Notes under the pieces: generated by a model | What the model was told of the DNA's origin: nothing | Database searches by the model: none | The model's input: only the letters and a program-made list of their open reading frames with translations | Program-made: the position numbers and the translations under genes | Source: Noviherbaspirillum saxi | GTDB taxonomy: Bacteria; Pseudomonadota; Gammaproteobacteria; Burkholderiales; Burkholderiaceae_D | Assembly (NCBI RefSeq): GCF_003591035.1 | Contig: NZ_QYUO01000001.1 | Location: forward strand, 1,612,001-1,676,000 | Direction: 5' to 3' | Length of the DNA stretch: 64,000 bases | Part shown: positions 38,489 through 47,112 of the stretch, piece by piece | Layout of the letters: each line of letters starts with the position of its first letter | Numbering within the stretch: position 1 is the stretch's first letter

Positions 38489-39628
38489 ATGGACTTCAAT
38501 TACACACCCGAGCAGCAACAATTCAAGGATGCACTGCGCCGCTTCATCGACAAGGACTACACCTTCGAACACCGGAAGAAAATCATTCATTCCGCATCGG
38601 GCGTATCCGACCAGGCATGGGGCACCTTGGTTGAACTGGGCATGACCGCGTTGCCGGTACCGGAAGAGCAGGGCGGTTTCAACGGCTCCGCGGTCGACAT
38701 GCTGGTCGTGATGCAGGAATTGGGACGCGGCATCGTCGTCGAGCCATATTTCGCGACCGTTCTCGGCGCACAGTTTCTGAAGCTGGCCGGCGGACAGGAA
38801 GGATTGCTGGAGCAGGTCGCCGCCGGCGAGCTGAAGCTTGCAGCGGCATTGGGCGAAAAGCAGGCACGCCATGACTTGTTCGACATTACGACGACCGCAA
38901 AGCAGGATGGCGACGGATTTGTATTGAATGGCACCAAGACTATCGTCATTCACGGCGGCCAGGCCGACAAGCTGATCGTGTCGGCACGCAGCGGCGGCGC
39001 ACAACGGGATACCGATGGCATTTCGCTGTTCGTGGTTGCGGCTGATGTAGGCGGTGTAACGCGGCGCGATTACCGCACCATCGACGGTCAGCGCGCGGCT
39101 GACATCACATTCAGCAATGTGCATGTGCCGGCCAGTGCAGTGCTCGGCACGGCAGGCGCCGGCTGGGACTTGCTGGACGCAGCTGCCGACTATGGCGCGG
39201 CACTGCTGTGCGCGGAAGCGGTGGGGGCGATGGATGCCTTGAATGGCGCCACGCTGGAATACCTGAAGACGCGTCAGCAGTTTGGCGTGCCTATCGGTAA
39301 ATTCCAGGCATTGCAACACCGGATGGCGGAAATGTTCATGCAGACGGAACAAGCGCGTTCGATGGCGACGCTGGCAGCAGTCAAGGTGGGTTCGACCGAT
39401 GCAGGCGAACGCCGCCGTACGGTGTCCGCAGCCAAGGCGCGTATCGGCCAGGCATTGAAATACGTTGGCCAGCAAGCAGTGCAATTGCATGGCGGCATGG
39501 GTGTCACGGATGAGCTGCCTGCGGCGCACCACTTCAAGCGACTGACGATGATCGAAGTCACCCTGGGTGATACCGATCACCATCTGGCACGATTTGCATC
39601 GCAGCCGGAATTCAGGAATGCCGCGTAA
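38489..39628 (+). CDS. Acyl-CoA dehydrogenase-like partner subunit
   Basis: 379 residues of the same superfamily. The dehydrogenase fold is complete, but the residue matching the catalytic Glu of its neighbour is not seen (LLDAAADYGAALLCAEAVGAMDAL) and the C-terminal end, DTDHHLARFASQ, lacks the glutamate of the medium-chain type. Several bacterial acyl-CoA dehydrogenases work as alpha2beta2 heterotetramers in which one subunit has lost the catalytic base, notably in steroid side-chain degradation. That would fit this adjacent pair. The FAD-interacting segment in the middle of this protein (DGFVLNGTKTIVI) is retained. Confidence 0.82.
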   Translation: MDFNYTPEQQQFKDALRRFIDKDYTFEHRKKIIHSASGVSDQAWGTLVELGMTALPVPEEQGGFNGSAVDMLVVMQELGRGIVVEPYFATVLGAQFLKLAGGQEGLLEQVAAGELKLAAALGEKQARHDLFDITTTAKQDGDGFVLNGTKTIVIHGGQADKLIVSARSGGAQRDTDGISLFVVAADVGGVTRRDYRTIDGQRAADITFSNVHVPASAVLGTAGAGWDLLDAAADYGAALLCAEAVGAMDALNGATLEYLKTRQQFGVPIGKFQALQHRMAEMFMQTEQARSMATLAAVKVGSTDAGERRRTVSAAKARIGQALKYVGQQAVQLHGGMGVTDELPAAHHFKRLTMIEVTLGDTDHHLARFASQPEFRNAA

Positions 39629-39662
39629 TCATCAGCACTGATACAAAGGAAAAGGGATCGAT

Positions 39663-40118
39663 ATGTCGCAAGTGAAGTGGTATTTCGAAGACTTCGAGGT
39701 AGGCAAGACCATTGAGGTAGGCACGCGTACCGTGACGGAAGAGGAAATCCTGGAATTTGCCACCAAATTCGATCCCCAGCCTTTTCATGTCGACAAGGAC
39801 GCCGCCGGCAAATCGATCTATGGAAGCATCATCGCCAGCGGCTGGCATACCTGCAGCATGATGATGCGCATGATGGTGGATGGCTTTTTGCGTGAAGCCG
39901 CCAGCATGGGTTCGCCGGGCGTCGATGAAGTACGCTGGATCAAACCGGTTCGGCCCGGCGACACATTGAAGGTGTCGACCACGGTCCTCGATGTACGTCC
40001 ATCGGGCAGCAAACCGGATCGTGGCATCGTAATGACCGAATGGCGTGCCATAAACCAGCACGGAGAACTGGTCGTCACAGTCAAAGGCATGGGAATGTAC
40101 GGGCGCAGACCAAAGTAG
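39663..40118 (+). CDS. MaoC-like hotdog dehydratase
   Basis: 151 residues with the hydratase-2 motif: FATKFDPQPFHVDKDAAGKS has the catalytic Asp and His. Such proteins hydrate 2-enoyl-CoA. It follows the dehydrogenase pair by 34 bases. It probably functions with the next gene as a second hotdog pair or in parallel, completing the first two steps of beta-oxidation. Confidence 0.86.
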   Translation: MSQVKWYFEDFEVGKTIEVGTRTVTEEEILEFATKFDPQPFHVDKDAAGKSIYGSIIASGWHTCSMMMRMMVDGFLREAASMGSPGVDEVRWIKPVRPGDTLKVSTTVLDVRPSGSKPDRGIVMTEWRAINQHGELVVTVKGMGMYGRRPK

Positions 40119-40175
40119 TTTTCTGTCGCTCCGCCATCGCGCGGGGCATACAACATTGACGACAACGGAGACAGC

Positions 40176-40631
40176 ATGCGCGAGATCGCATCAGTGGAAG
40201 AACTGAAAAGCCTGGTTGGACAGGAAGTCGCAGTAACCGAGTGGTTCGAGATTTCGCAGGAGCGGGTCAGAAAGTTTGCCGAAGCCACCGGCGACTTTCA
40301 ATGGATTCATCTGGACGAAGAACGCTGCCGCAAGGAGTCGCCTTTCGGAACGACGATTGCGCATGGCTTTCTTACGCTGTCCTTGCTGCCCATGATCATG
40401 GAAAGCGCGATCTCGACGCCCGCTGCCAGGATGGGCGTGAACTATGGCTTGAACAAGGTGCGCTTTCCGGCGCCGGTTCCAAGCGGCAGCCGCCTGCGCG
40501 GCCGCATGGTCTTGAAGGAAGTGGAAGACATCGAGGGCGGCATGCAGAGCATCTGGACTGTGACCATCGAACGGGAAGGCGGCGAAAAGCCGGTGTGTAT
40601 CGCCGAGTCTATTTCGCGGCGCTATTGGTAG
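40176..40631 (+). CDS. MaoC/NodN-like hotdog dehydratase
   Basis: 151 residues. Catalytic residues are present in FAEATGDFQWIHLDEERC (Asp and His), followed by GTTIAHGFLTLSLLP, a NodN/MaoC hallmark. This is a second hydratase, different from the first. Two MaoC genes after two acyl-CoA dehydrogenase genes make a compact four-gene operon of paired subunits. Confidence 0.86.
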   Translation: MREIASVEELKSLVGQEVAVTEWFEISQERVRKFAEATGDFQWIHLDEERCRKESPFGTTIAHGFLTLSLLPMIMESAISTPAARMGVNYGLNKVRFPAPVPSGSRLRGRMVLKEVEDIEGGMQSIWTVTIEREGGEKPVCIAESISRRYW

Positions 40632-40684
40632 ATTGGCACGGCCGGTGCAAGGAGAAGCTTGCTTTCGTTGCATCGGCATGATGG

Positions 40685-43078
40685 TCATGATTCGCATGCG
40701 ACAGATGTGCGCTCCCCGATAAGCAATTGCAGCAACTGTTCGGCCGGCACCGGTCGACTGAAATAGTAACCCTGCATGGCATCGCATCCATGCTCGCGCA
40801 GGAAGCCGAGTTGCTCGGCGTTCTCCACCCCTTCGGCAACGACTTGAAGGCCCAGGCTGTGCGCCAGCACAATGATGGCGGATACGATCGCCCGGTCGTC
40901 CTGGTCGGTCGCAATATCCCTGACAAAGGATTGATCAATCTTCAGGATCTGAATCGGCAAGCGCTTCAGGTAGGACAGGGAGGAGTATCCGGTTCCGAAA
41001 TCGTCGATGGAAATCTGTACGCCGAGGCTATGCAGCTCGTTCAGTATGGCGGTTGCCTGCGCTGTATCTTCCATGACCATGCCTTCGGTGAGTTCAAGTT
41101 CCAGCAAGGGCGCCGGCAAGCCGCTATCGCGCAAGATGCATTCAACCATGTCGGCGAATGCAGTGTCATGAAACTGGCGCGCGGAAACATTGACGGCAAT
41201 ACGTGCCGGATGTCCTTGCAGCAGCCAGCGACGAGCCTCTGTACAGGCGGTACGCAGGATCCATTCCCCGATTGATACGATCAGACCGGTTTCTTCGGCA
41301 AGCGGGATGAAGAGCGCCGGCGACACCATGCCCAGTTCTGCGTGATGCCAGCGGACGAGGGCTTCGACCCCATGAATTTTTCCATTTGAGATGATTTGTT
41401 GCGGCTGGAATTGCAACAGCAATTCGTTGCGGGCGACCGCACCATAGAGACTGCTTTCGAGTTGCAGCCGGCCTTGCGTCAATTGGTCAAGGTGGTTGGC
41501 GTAGAACTCGTAGCGATGACGGCCTAGTGTTTTCGCATGGTAAAGCGCGATGTCGGCATGTTTGATCAGCGTATCGACATCGGTTCCATGATCGGGGTAC
41601 AGAGCAAGGCCGATACTGGCGCCGATATGCAACTCGTGAGAATGCAAATGAAATGGCTCATGCAATGCCTTTATTAATTTTTGCGCTAGGCTGGCAAGAT
41701 GATCCGCATCGCGTATATCAATGGCCAATAGGGCAAATTCGTCGCCGCCCATACGGGCCAGTGTGTCCGATTCGCGCAGGACGCGACGCAGCCTGTGCGA
41801 GACCTGCAGCAGCAGACTGTCTCCCGCCTCATGCCCGATACTGTCATTGATCAGCTTGAAGCGGTCGAGGTCGAGCAGCAGCACGCCAATGTTTTCCTGC
41901 ACGTGCCGGCCGGCGGAGATCATTGCTTGCTGCAGGCGCTTCGCCAGCAGAGCACGGTTTGGCAGATCGGTGAGTGCGTCATAATTTGTCTGGTGCAGTA
42001 AGCGCTCTTCGGCCAATTTGGTTTCGGAGAGATCGCTGAACACACCCACGTAATTCGTGATCCGTCCGTTGCTGTCGCTCAGGCGACTGATGTTCAGCCA
42101 TTGCGGATACACCGCGCCATCCTTGCGTTTGTTCCAGACTTCCCCTTGCCAGTTGCCGGTCGTGCGAACAGAGTCCCACATTTGCTGGTAAAACTCTCGC
42201 GTCTGCCGTCCGAAACTGAGAATGCGCGGATTGCGGCCAAACGCTTCTTCCGGGGTGTAACCCGTGATGACGGTGAACGCCCGGTTGACCGTCAGGATGT
42301 TGGCATGCTCGTCCGTGATAGCGACGCCTTCCCGTGAATTCTCGAACGCCTGATTCGCCAGGCGCATCGATTTTTCCGCCTGCGCTCGCAGGCTGATGTC
42401 GCGGATCGTTATTTGGGTCACCTCTTCGCCGCATACCGTTGCTGTATGTATGGCGACCTCCGCCGGGAAATGGCGGTGGTTCAGCGATTGAAATTGCCAT
42501 TCGAACGCTTGAGGGCCGGTCCGTTCCGCTGCATTCAAATATGCGAGAAAACCCGCAACGGAATCGCTACCATCCGGTTGGCGTGGCGGCTGAAGCTGTG
42601 CTGGTCCAAGTGCACGCATCGTGTCGACGCCGGCAAGATCGAACAAGAGGAGCGCCGCCCGGTTGCAATCGGTGACTTTTCCCGCCGTGGTCAAGATGAC
42701 GCCTTCGTTGGTGCCTTCGAACAGGGTGCGGAACAAGTTATGCTGGCGCTGGAGTTCGTCGGCTTGACGCCGCCGCGTCATCGATTCGCGGTAAGTCAGC
42801 CACGCGGTCAGGCAGAAGCATACCGTCGCGAATCCTGACATCGCAAGCAGCAGGCGACGCGCGGACAGGTTGTTATTTACGGCACGGAGCAAAGCTGCGT
42901 CCGCCGGAGCGCTAGCCATCCCGGGTCCGGCAATTCGAATGAAATGATCGCGCAGATTGTCCAGTTGAATAGAACCGTCATGCAGGCCCCACCATCCGGT
43001 GAGGCTGACAAAGAATCCGGACGCTGCGCCAACCAGAAACATGATGAGCAGGAGTCGGGAGTTGATGGCCTTGTGCAT
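40685..43078 (-). CDS. Membrane PAS-GGDEF-EAL c-di-GMP enzyme
   Basis: 797 residues. N-terminal membrane helices at about 7-28 and 72-92 flank a short periplasmic loop. Two PAS domains follow (about 108-230 and 235-350). The GGDEF domain has the intact active site MGGDEFALLAI. The EAL domain has VEALVRW, TEGMVMED, DDFGTGYSSLSYLKRLP and VAEGVEN, so both diguanylate cyclase and phosphodiesterase motifs look competent. It is divergent from the response regulator at 43409 with a 330-bp gap. Confidence 0.92.
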   Translation of the reverse strand: MHKAINSRLLLIMFLVGAASGFFVSLTGWWGLHDGSIQLDNLRDHFIRIAGPGMASAPADAALLRAVNNNLSARRLLLAMSGFATVCFCLTAWLTYRESMTRRRQADELQRQHNLFRTLFEGTNEGVILTTAGKVTDCNRAALLLFDLAGVDTMRALGPAQLQPPRQPDGSDSVAGFLAYLNAAERTGPQAFEWQFQSLNHRHFPAEVAIHTATVCGEEVTQITIRDISLRAQAEKSMRLANQAFENSREGVAITDEHANILTVNRAFTVITGYTPEEAFGRNPRILSFGRQTREFYQQMWDSVRTTGNWQGEVWNKRKDGAVYPQWLNISRLSDSNGRITNYVGVFSDLSETKLAEERLLHQTNYDALTDLPNRALLAKRLQQAMISAGRHVQENIGVLLLDLDRFKLINDSIGHEAGDSLLLQVSHRLRRVLRESDTLARMGGDEFALLAIDIRDADHLASLAQKLIKALHEPFHLHSHELHIGASIGLALYPDHGTDVDTLIKHADIALYHAKTLGRHRYEFYANHLDQLTQGRLQLESSLYGAVARNELLLQFQPQQIISNGKIHGVEALVRWHHAELGMVSPALFIPLAEETGLIVSIGEWILRTACTEARRWLLQGHPARIAVNVSARQFHDTAFADMVECILRDSGLPAPLLELELTEGMVMEDTAQATAILNELHSLGVQISIDDFGTGYSSLSYLKRLPIQILKIDQSFVRDIATDQDDRAIVSAIIVLAHSLGLQVVAEGVENAEQLGFLREHGCDAMQGYYFSRPVPAEQLLQLLIGERTSVACES

Positions 43079-43408
43079 CAGGCGCCGCTTTCAAGAATGG
43101 ATTATCGGACGGCTTCGATGCACATCCGGTGGGGTTGCTTACAATTATTTCCAATAAGCAATTGGTATGCCGGACACCAGAATCGGCAAGTATCCAAGCC
43201 ATGGAGCAGTGACTATGCAACGGGGTATAAGGCTTTTCTCGTTTGCAAGAAAATGCGGTCGAATAATTTTCAATCCTGGGAAAGGCATCGGCAGCGCACT
43301 ACAGCTTGCGGTATTGTTCTGGAATTGGCGGTATTTGAAACCGCGACCGGGAAACCCGGAATACCAACTCGAATTTGCTATTACATGAAACTGCAGGATG
43401 CAAAAACA
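43079..43408. other. Divergent promoter gap
   Basis: 330 bases between the GGDEF-EAL gene and the response regulator. AT content rises at 43140-43180 (ACAATTATTTCCAATAAGCAATTGG), a likely promoter area. The open frame that continues upstream of the response regulator through this gap (from 42944) overlaps the opposite gene and is not a real extension. Confidence 0.4.
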
Positions 43409-44803
43409 ATGAAGGCCTTGCATGTGCTGGTGGTCGACGACGAACCGGCGATTCGCCAGATTCTGGCCGTACGGCTGACTAAGGCGGGATGTACTGTCGT
43501 GCAGGCGTCTAACGGAAGCGAGGCGCTAGAGCGGCTGTGCGCTGGAGATTTCGACGTTGCGATCAGCGATATCCAGATGCCCGACTTTGATGGCATAGAG
43601 CTGCTAAAGCGTACAAGAGCTGCCGGGATCGATACCAGCTTCATCATGATGACGGCCTTTGCCTCGGTGGATACGGCAATCGATGCGATCAAGGCGGGTG
43701 CGTCGGATTACATGATCAAGCCGGTGCGTCATGATGAAGTGCTGCACCGGGTAACAAAGATCGCCGACTTGCAGCGCCTGAGCAGCGAGAACAAGGTATT
43801 GCGAAAAATGGTGATGGAAACGCGAAGCGAATTGTTCGGCTTCGTCTCGCCATCGATGCAGGCGCTTGAGCGGCTGATCGCCAAAGTCGCCCCGACGGAT
43901 AGCACGGTGCTGGTCACCGGCGAAAGCGGCACCGGCAAAGGTGTCATCGCAAGACAAATTCACCAGCAGAGCAGCCGTTCCGAAGGTCCTTTCATTCCGG
44001 TCAATTGCGGCGCCATTCCGGGAAACCTGATGGAAAGCGAACTGTTCGGCCATGTCAAAGGCTCCTTCACCGGGGCCGACAAGGCGCGCAAGGGCCTGTT
44101 CCTGGAAGCGGACAAAGGCACGATCTTCCTCGATGAAATTGGCGAGTTGCCGCTTGCGCTGCAAGTCAAGCTGCTGCATGTCATCGAAGAAAAGACCGTG
44201 CGCGCGGTGGGTAGCGAGCAAACCAAGCGCGCCGATGTGCGTATCGTCGCTGCCACCAATCGTGATCTGGGTCAGATGGTCGCGGAAGGCAAATTTCGCG
44301 AAGACCTTTATTTCCGGCTGACCGTGTTCCATGTGCATATTCCGCCGTTGCGCGAACGGCGGCAGGATATTCCCGGATTGATCAGCTTTTTGATGAGGCG
44401 GCGTGCGGAGCGGCTGAATCTGGACGGCATTCTCGAGATCGATGCCGACGTTGCAGACGTCCTGTCGAAATATGAATGGCCAGGAAATGTACGCGAACTT
44501 GAAAACGTAGTGGATCGCGCACTGATCCTTGCTGAAGACGGACGAATCACCCACTCGGATTTGCCGCCGCAGATCGCGCGGATATCGCAGGCCTCACCAG
44601 GGGGCACCGAATACCGACGGCAAAAATTCATTGCGCGAACAGGTACGACGCTTCGAATGCATGGTGATCGACAAGGCGATTACCGAGGCCGGAGGAGACC
44701 GGCGGACTGCGGCCCAAAACCTGGAGGTCGGTCTTTCCAGCCTGTACCGCAAAATCGAAGAATACGAAACGCTCGGCTGGTTTCCATCGTCCTGAAATCC
44801 TGA
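43409..44803 (+). CDS. Sigma-54-dependent response regulator (NtrC-like), C-terminus frameshifted
   Basis: Receiver domain residues 1-120 (VVDDEPAIRQIL, phosphoacceptor Asp in ISDIQMPDFDG), AAA+ sigma-54-activation domain (GESGTGKG, ELFGHVKGSFTGA, where the usual GAFTGA is GSFTGA, and GTIFLDEIGELP), then a broken Fis domain. At a run of five G (44600-44604) the frame moves, and the C-terminal NSLREQVRRFECMVIDKAI...GDRRTAAQNLEVGLSSLYRKIEE is coded in another frame ending at 44795. As read, the protein ends in an unrelated tail at 44803. One extra G would explain it. No partner kinase is adjacent. Start at 43409 has AGGA 10 bases upstream; 43385 is an alternative. Confidence 0.82.
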   Translation: MKALHVLVVDDEPAIRQILAVRLTKAGCTVVQASNGSEALERLCAGDFDVAISDIQMPDFDGIELLKRTRAAGIDTSFIMMTAFASVDTAIDAIKAGASDYMIKPVRHDEVLHRVTKIADLQRLSSENKVLRKMVMETRSELFGFVSPSMQALERLIAKVAPTDSTVLVTGESGTGKGVIARQIHQQSSRSEGPFIPVNCGAIPGNLMESELFGHVKGSFTGADKARKGLFLEADKGTIFLDEIGELPLALQVKLLHVIEEKTVRAVGSEQTKRADVRIVAATNRDLGQMVAEGKFREDLYFRLTVFHVHIPPLRERRQDIPGLISFLMRRRAERLNLDGILEIDADVADVLSKYEWPGNVRELENVVDRALILAEDGRITHSDLPPQIARISQASPGGTEYRRQKFIARTGTTLRMHGDRQGDYRGRRRPADCGPKPGGRSFQPVPQNRRIRNARLVSIVLKS

Positions 44804-45188
44804 ATCGAACTGCACGCCGTCGCAATGACGGTGTGTGATACCGACCCTGCCGTGTTACGGAGCAGGGTCGATCAGGTCGCGTAGGCTAATCCTTCCTCAA
44901 TTCCGGCGGCATTTCGGCAGCGGACGCGCTTGTCTTCTTGCACTCGAAAGCCTCATCTACTGGCTCGGCGATACCCTTGTCGGCCGCTGTAACTCTACGG
45001 ATCCGGGTTTCCACGAAGATATTCCTAATATTTTGCAACAATAGGCTTCTCTATTTAAATGAGAATTGTTATCATTATCGTTAACGTTACAGTCGGAGCC
45101 AGCAGCATGAAGTACGGAATTGGGGTAGCACGACTTCACATACCCTTGAATACAAGGACAGTCATAGGGTGCGGCAAGAATTAGTTAT
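44804..45188. other. Gap before the iron operon
   Basis: 385 bases. A GC-rich hairpin (GACCCTGC at 44843-44850 with GCAGGGTC at 44862-44869) may end the regulator transcript. The Fur box and a likely -10 are near 45050. No gene seen. Confidence 0.5.
45061..45079 (+). promoter_or_regulatory. Fur box upstream of tonB
   Basis: GAGAATTGTTATCATTATC matches 15 of 19 positions of the Fur consensus GATAATGATAATCATTATC. It lies 110 bases before tonB and indicates iron-dependent repression of tonB-exbB-exbD and possibly the genes downstream. Confidence 0.8.
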
Positions 45189-45875
45189 ATGAATCAATCT
45201 TTGAACTCACGCGCCGGTGCGCTGACGCTGATTACCGTTACTCACATAGCCGCAATTTGGCTAATGATGACTGGGTTGAGGCCGGACCTGACACCTCCGT
45301 CACCATTGCCGGCAGTCATGGTCGAGATGCTTCCGGCCGAAAGACCTGTTAATAAACAGGTTATCGAACCCAGGCCGCAACCACCGAAAGAAACGCCGCA
45401 GACACAACCCAAAAGGGAGCCGCCCAAGCCGCAGGTAAAAAAATCGGCCCCGAAAACGACCACAAGCGACACGGCATTGACGGCGCCGAAACCCGAGGCA
45501 CAGCCGGCGCAGCAGGCACCTGTTGCGGCGCCGGAGTCGAGTTCGCCACCGGTTTCGCAGACTCTTGCCCCGGCACCGGCACAGCCCGCACCTGTTACCC
45601 CGCCGCGCTTCAATGCCGCCTATCTCAATAATCCGGCGCCGGTTTACCCGGCCATGCTAAGGCGTGCCGGGGAAGAGGGAAAGGTGGTATTGCGCGTATT
45701 CGTCACGGCAGAGGGTAATGCGGGGGAAGTACAGGTATTTCGCCCGAGCAGTTCGCCGTTGTTCGATGAAGCCGCACTGGCGGCTGTGCGGCGCTGGCGC
45801 TTCGTGCCGGCGCGTCGCGGCGATACGGCGATCTCGGAATGGGTACAAGTACCGATCGACTTTAAATTGAATTAA
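45189..45875 (+). CDS. tonB: TonB energy-transducing protein
   Basis: 228 residues. One N-terminal membrane anchor (LITVTHIAAIWLMMTGL), a long Pro/Lys/Gln-rich periplasmic spacer (about residues 50-135), and a C-terminal TonB domain with NPAPVYPAMLRRAGEEGKVVLRV and ALAAVRRWRFVPAR. It carries proton-motive energy from ExbB/ExbD to outer-membrane receptors, such as the one at 48255. Preceded by the Fur box. Confidence 0.95.
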   Translation: MNQSLNSRAGALTLITVTHIAAIWLMMTGLRPDLTPPSPLPAVMVEMLPAERPVNKQVIEPRPQPPKETPQTQPKREPPKPQVKKSAPKTTTSDTALTAPKPEAQPAQQAPVAAPESSSPPVSQTLAPAPAQPAPVTPPRFNAAYLNNPAPVYPAMLRRAGEEGKVVLRVFVTAEGNAGEVQVFRPSSSPLFDEAALAAVRRWRFVPARRGDTAISEWVQVPIDFKLN

Positions 45876-45896
45876 GACATTTGTGAGAAAGCATCC

Positions 45897-46616
45897 ATGA
45901 ACAATCCTTACGGCATTGCCAATCTCTGGCAGCAAGGCGATTCCATCACCCGCGCTGTCGCCATCCTCTTGTTGATCATGTCCATCCTGTCCTGGTATGT
46001 CATGGCTATCAAAACCTGGAGCCTGATTCGCCTGCGGCGGCAGGCAGCGGTCGCGACGGATAACTTCTGGCATACGAAAAGCCTGGAAGAAGGTATGAGC
46101 CTGCTGTCTCCGGACCGGCATGGAAATCCGTTTCGCGCGCTTGCGGAAGATGGCGCCAACGCGGCACTGCATCATGCAATGAGCAAAGAAGATCTGCATG
46201 GCGCATTGAATATCAGCGAGTGGGTAACCAGCTGCCTGCGCCGCTCCATCGAGAACATCACGGGGCGGCTGCAAAGCGGCCTTCAGGTGCTGGCGTCGGT
46301 TGGCAGCACGGCACCGTTTGTCGGCCTGTTCGGGACCGTGTGGGGTATTTATCATGCGCTCGTCGGCATCGGCGTGTCCGGCCAGGCGAGTATCGACCGG
46401 GTCGCCGGTCCGGTAGGCGAGGCGCTGATCATGACGGCGTTCGGCCTGGTGGTGGCGATTCCTGCGGTGCTCGGTTACAACGCGCTGACACGCAGCAACA
46501 AGGCGCTCCTCTCCCAGTTATCCAATTTCGCGCATGACCTGCATGCTTACCTGATCACCGGCGGCCGTGTCGGACAGGTGCAGAACGTCGTCAGTCTGCG
46601 TGCCAAGGGAGAATAA
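45897..46616 (+). CDS. exbB: ExbB, TonB-complex proton channel
   Basis: 239 residues with three membrane segments and the conserved SVGSTAPFVGLFGTVWGIYHALVGIG loop-helix. It is the MotA/TolQ/ExbB family pore protein and pairs with ExbD. It follows tonB by 21 bases and precedes exbD by 2, an intact three-gene operon. Confidence 0.95.
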   Translation: MNNPYGIANLWQQGDSITRAVAILLLIMSILSWYVMAIKTWSLIRLRRQAAVATDNFWHTKSLEEGMSLLSPDRHGNPFRALAEDGANAALHHAMSKEDLHGALNISEWVTSCLRRSIENITGRLQSGLQVLASVGSTAPFVGLFGTVWGIYHALVGIGVSGQASIDRVAGPVGEALIMTAFGLVVAIPAVLGYNALTRSNKALLSQLSNFAHDLHAYLITGGRVGQVQNVVSLRAKGE

Positions 46617-46618
46617 GG

Positions 46619-47035
46619 ATGAGCTTCGGCAGTCCCGACAAGGACGATGACGTGATGTCGGAAATTAACATGACGCCGCTGGTGGACGTCATGCTGGTAT
46701 TGCTCATCATTTTCATTATTACGGTCCCGGTAATCAATCACGCTGTAAAGCTTGACCTCCCCAGGGCCGTCAGCCAACCCAACGATGTCAAGCCGGCGCA
46801 CATCAATGTGAGCATCGATGCCGGCGGTGTCATCAACTGGAACGGCACGACGGTGGACGAGCAGGCGCTCAAGGGAAATATCGCCGCAGCCGCGGCACAG
46901 TCGCCGCAACCGGAACTGCATTTGCGCGCCGATCGCAAGACACCCTATGAAAACGTCGCACGCCTGATGGCAGCCGCGCAGGCTGGCGGCCTGGCAAAGA
47001 TCGGTTTCGTCACCGAGCCAGAGACATCGCGCTGA
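46619..47035 (+). CDS. exbD: ExbD, TonB-complex protein
   Basis: 138 residues, with one N-terminal membrane helix (LVDVMLVLLIIFIITVPVINHAVK) carrying the essential Asp, and a periplasmic domain. Part of TonB-ExbB-ExbD. The gene starts 2 bases after exbB. Confidence 0.95.
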   Translation: MSFGSPDKDDDVMSEINMTPLVDVMLVLLIIFIITVPVINHAVKLDLPRAVSQPNDVKPAHINVSIDAGGVINWNGTTVDEQALKGNIAAAAAQSPQPELHLRADRKTPYENVARLMAAAQAGGLAKIGFVTEPETSR

Positions 47036-47044
47036 TTGCAAACC

Positions 47045-47073
47045 GCATCGCAATGGCCGTTGCATTGCGATGC
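47045..47073 (+). terminator. Hairpin between exbD and the ferric-binding protein gene
   Basis: GCATCGCAATG (47045-47055) pairs with CATTGCGATGC (47063-47073), an 11-bp stem with a 7-base loop, 10 bases after the exbD stop. There is no T-run, so it may reduce readthrough or protect mRNA ends. Confidence 0.4.
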
Positions 47074-47112
47074 ATTGCTATGAGATTCATCGCTATTCAC
47101 CAAGGATTACCC

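Noticed and set aside
42944..43384. N-terminal extension of the sigma-54 regulator
   Set aside because: It overlaps the opposite GGDEF-EAL gene and has no receiver-like sequence; the receiver begins at 43409.
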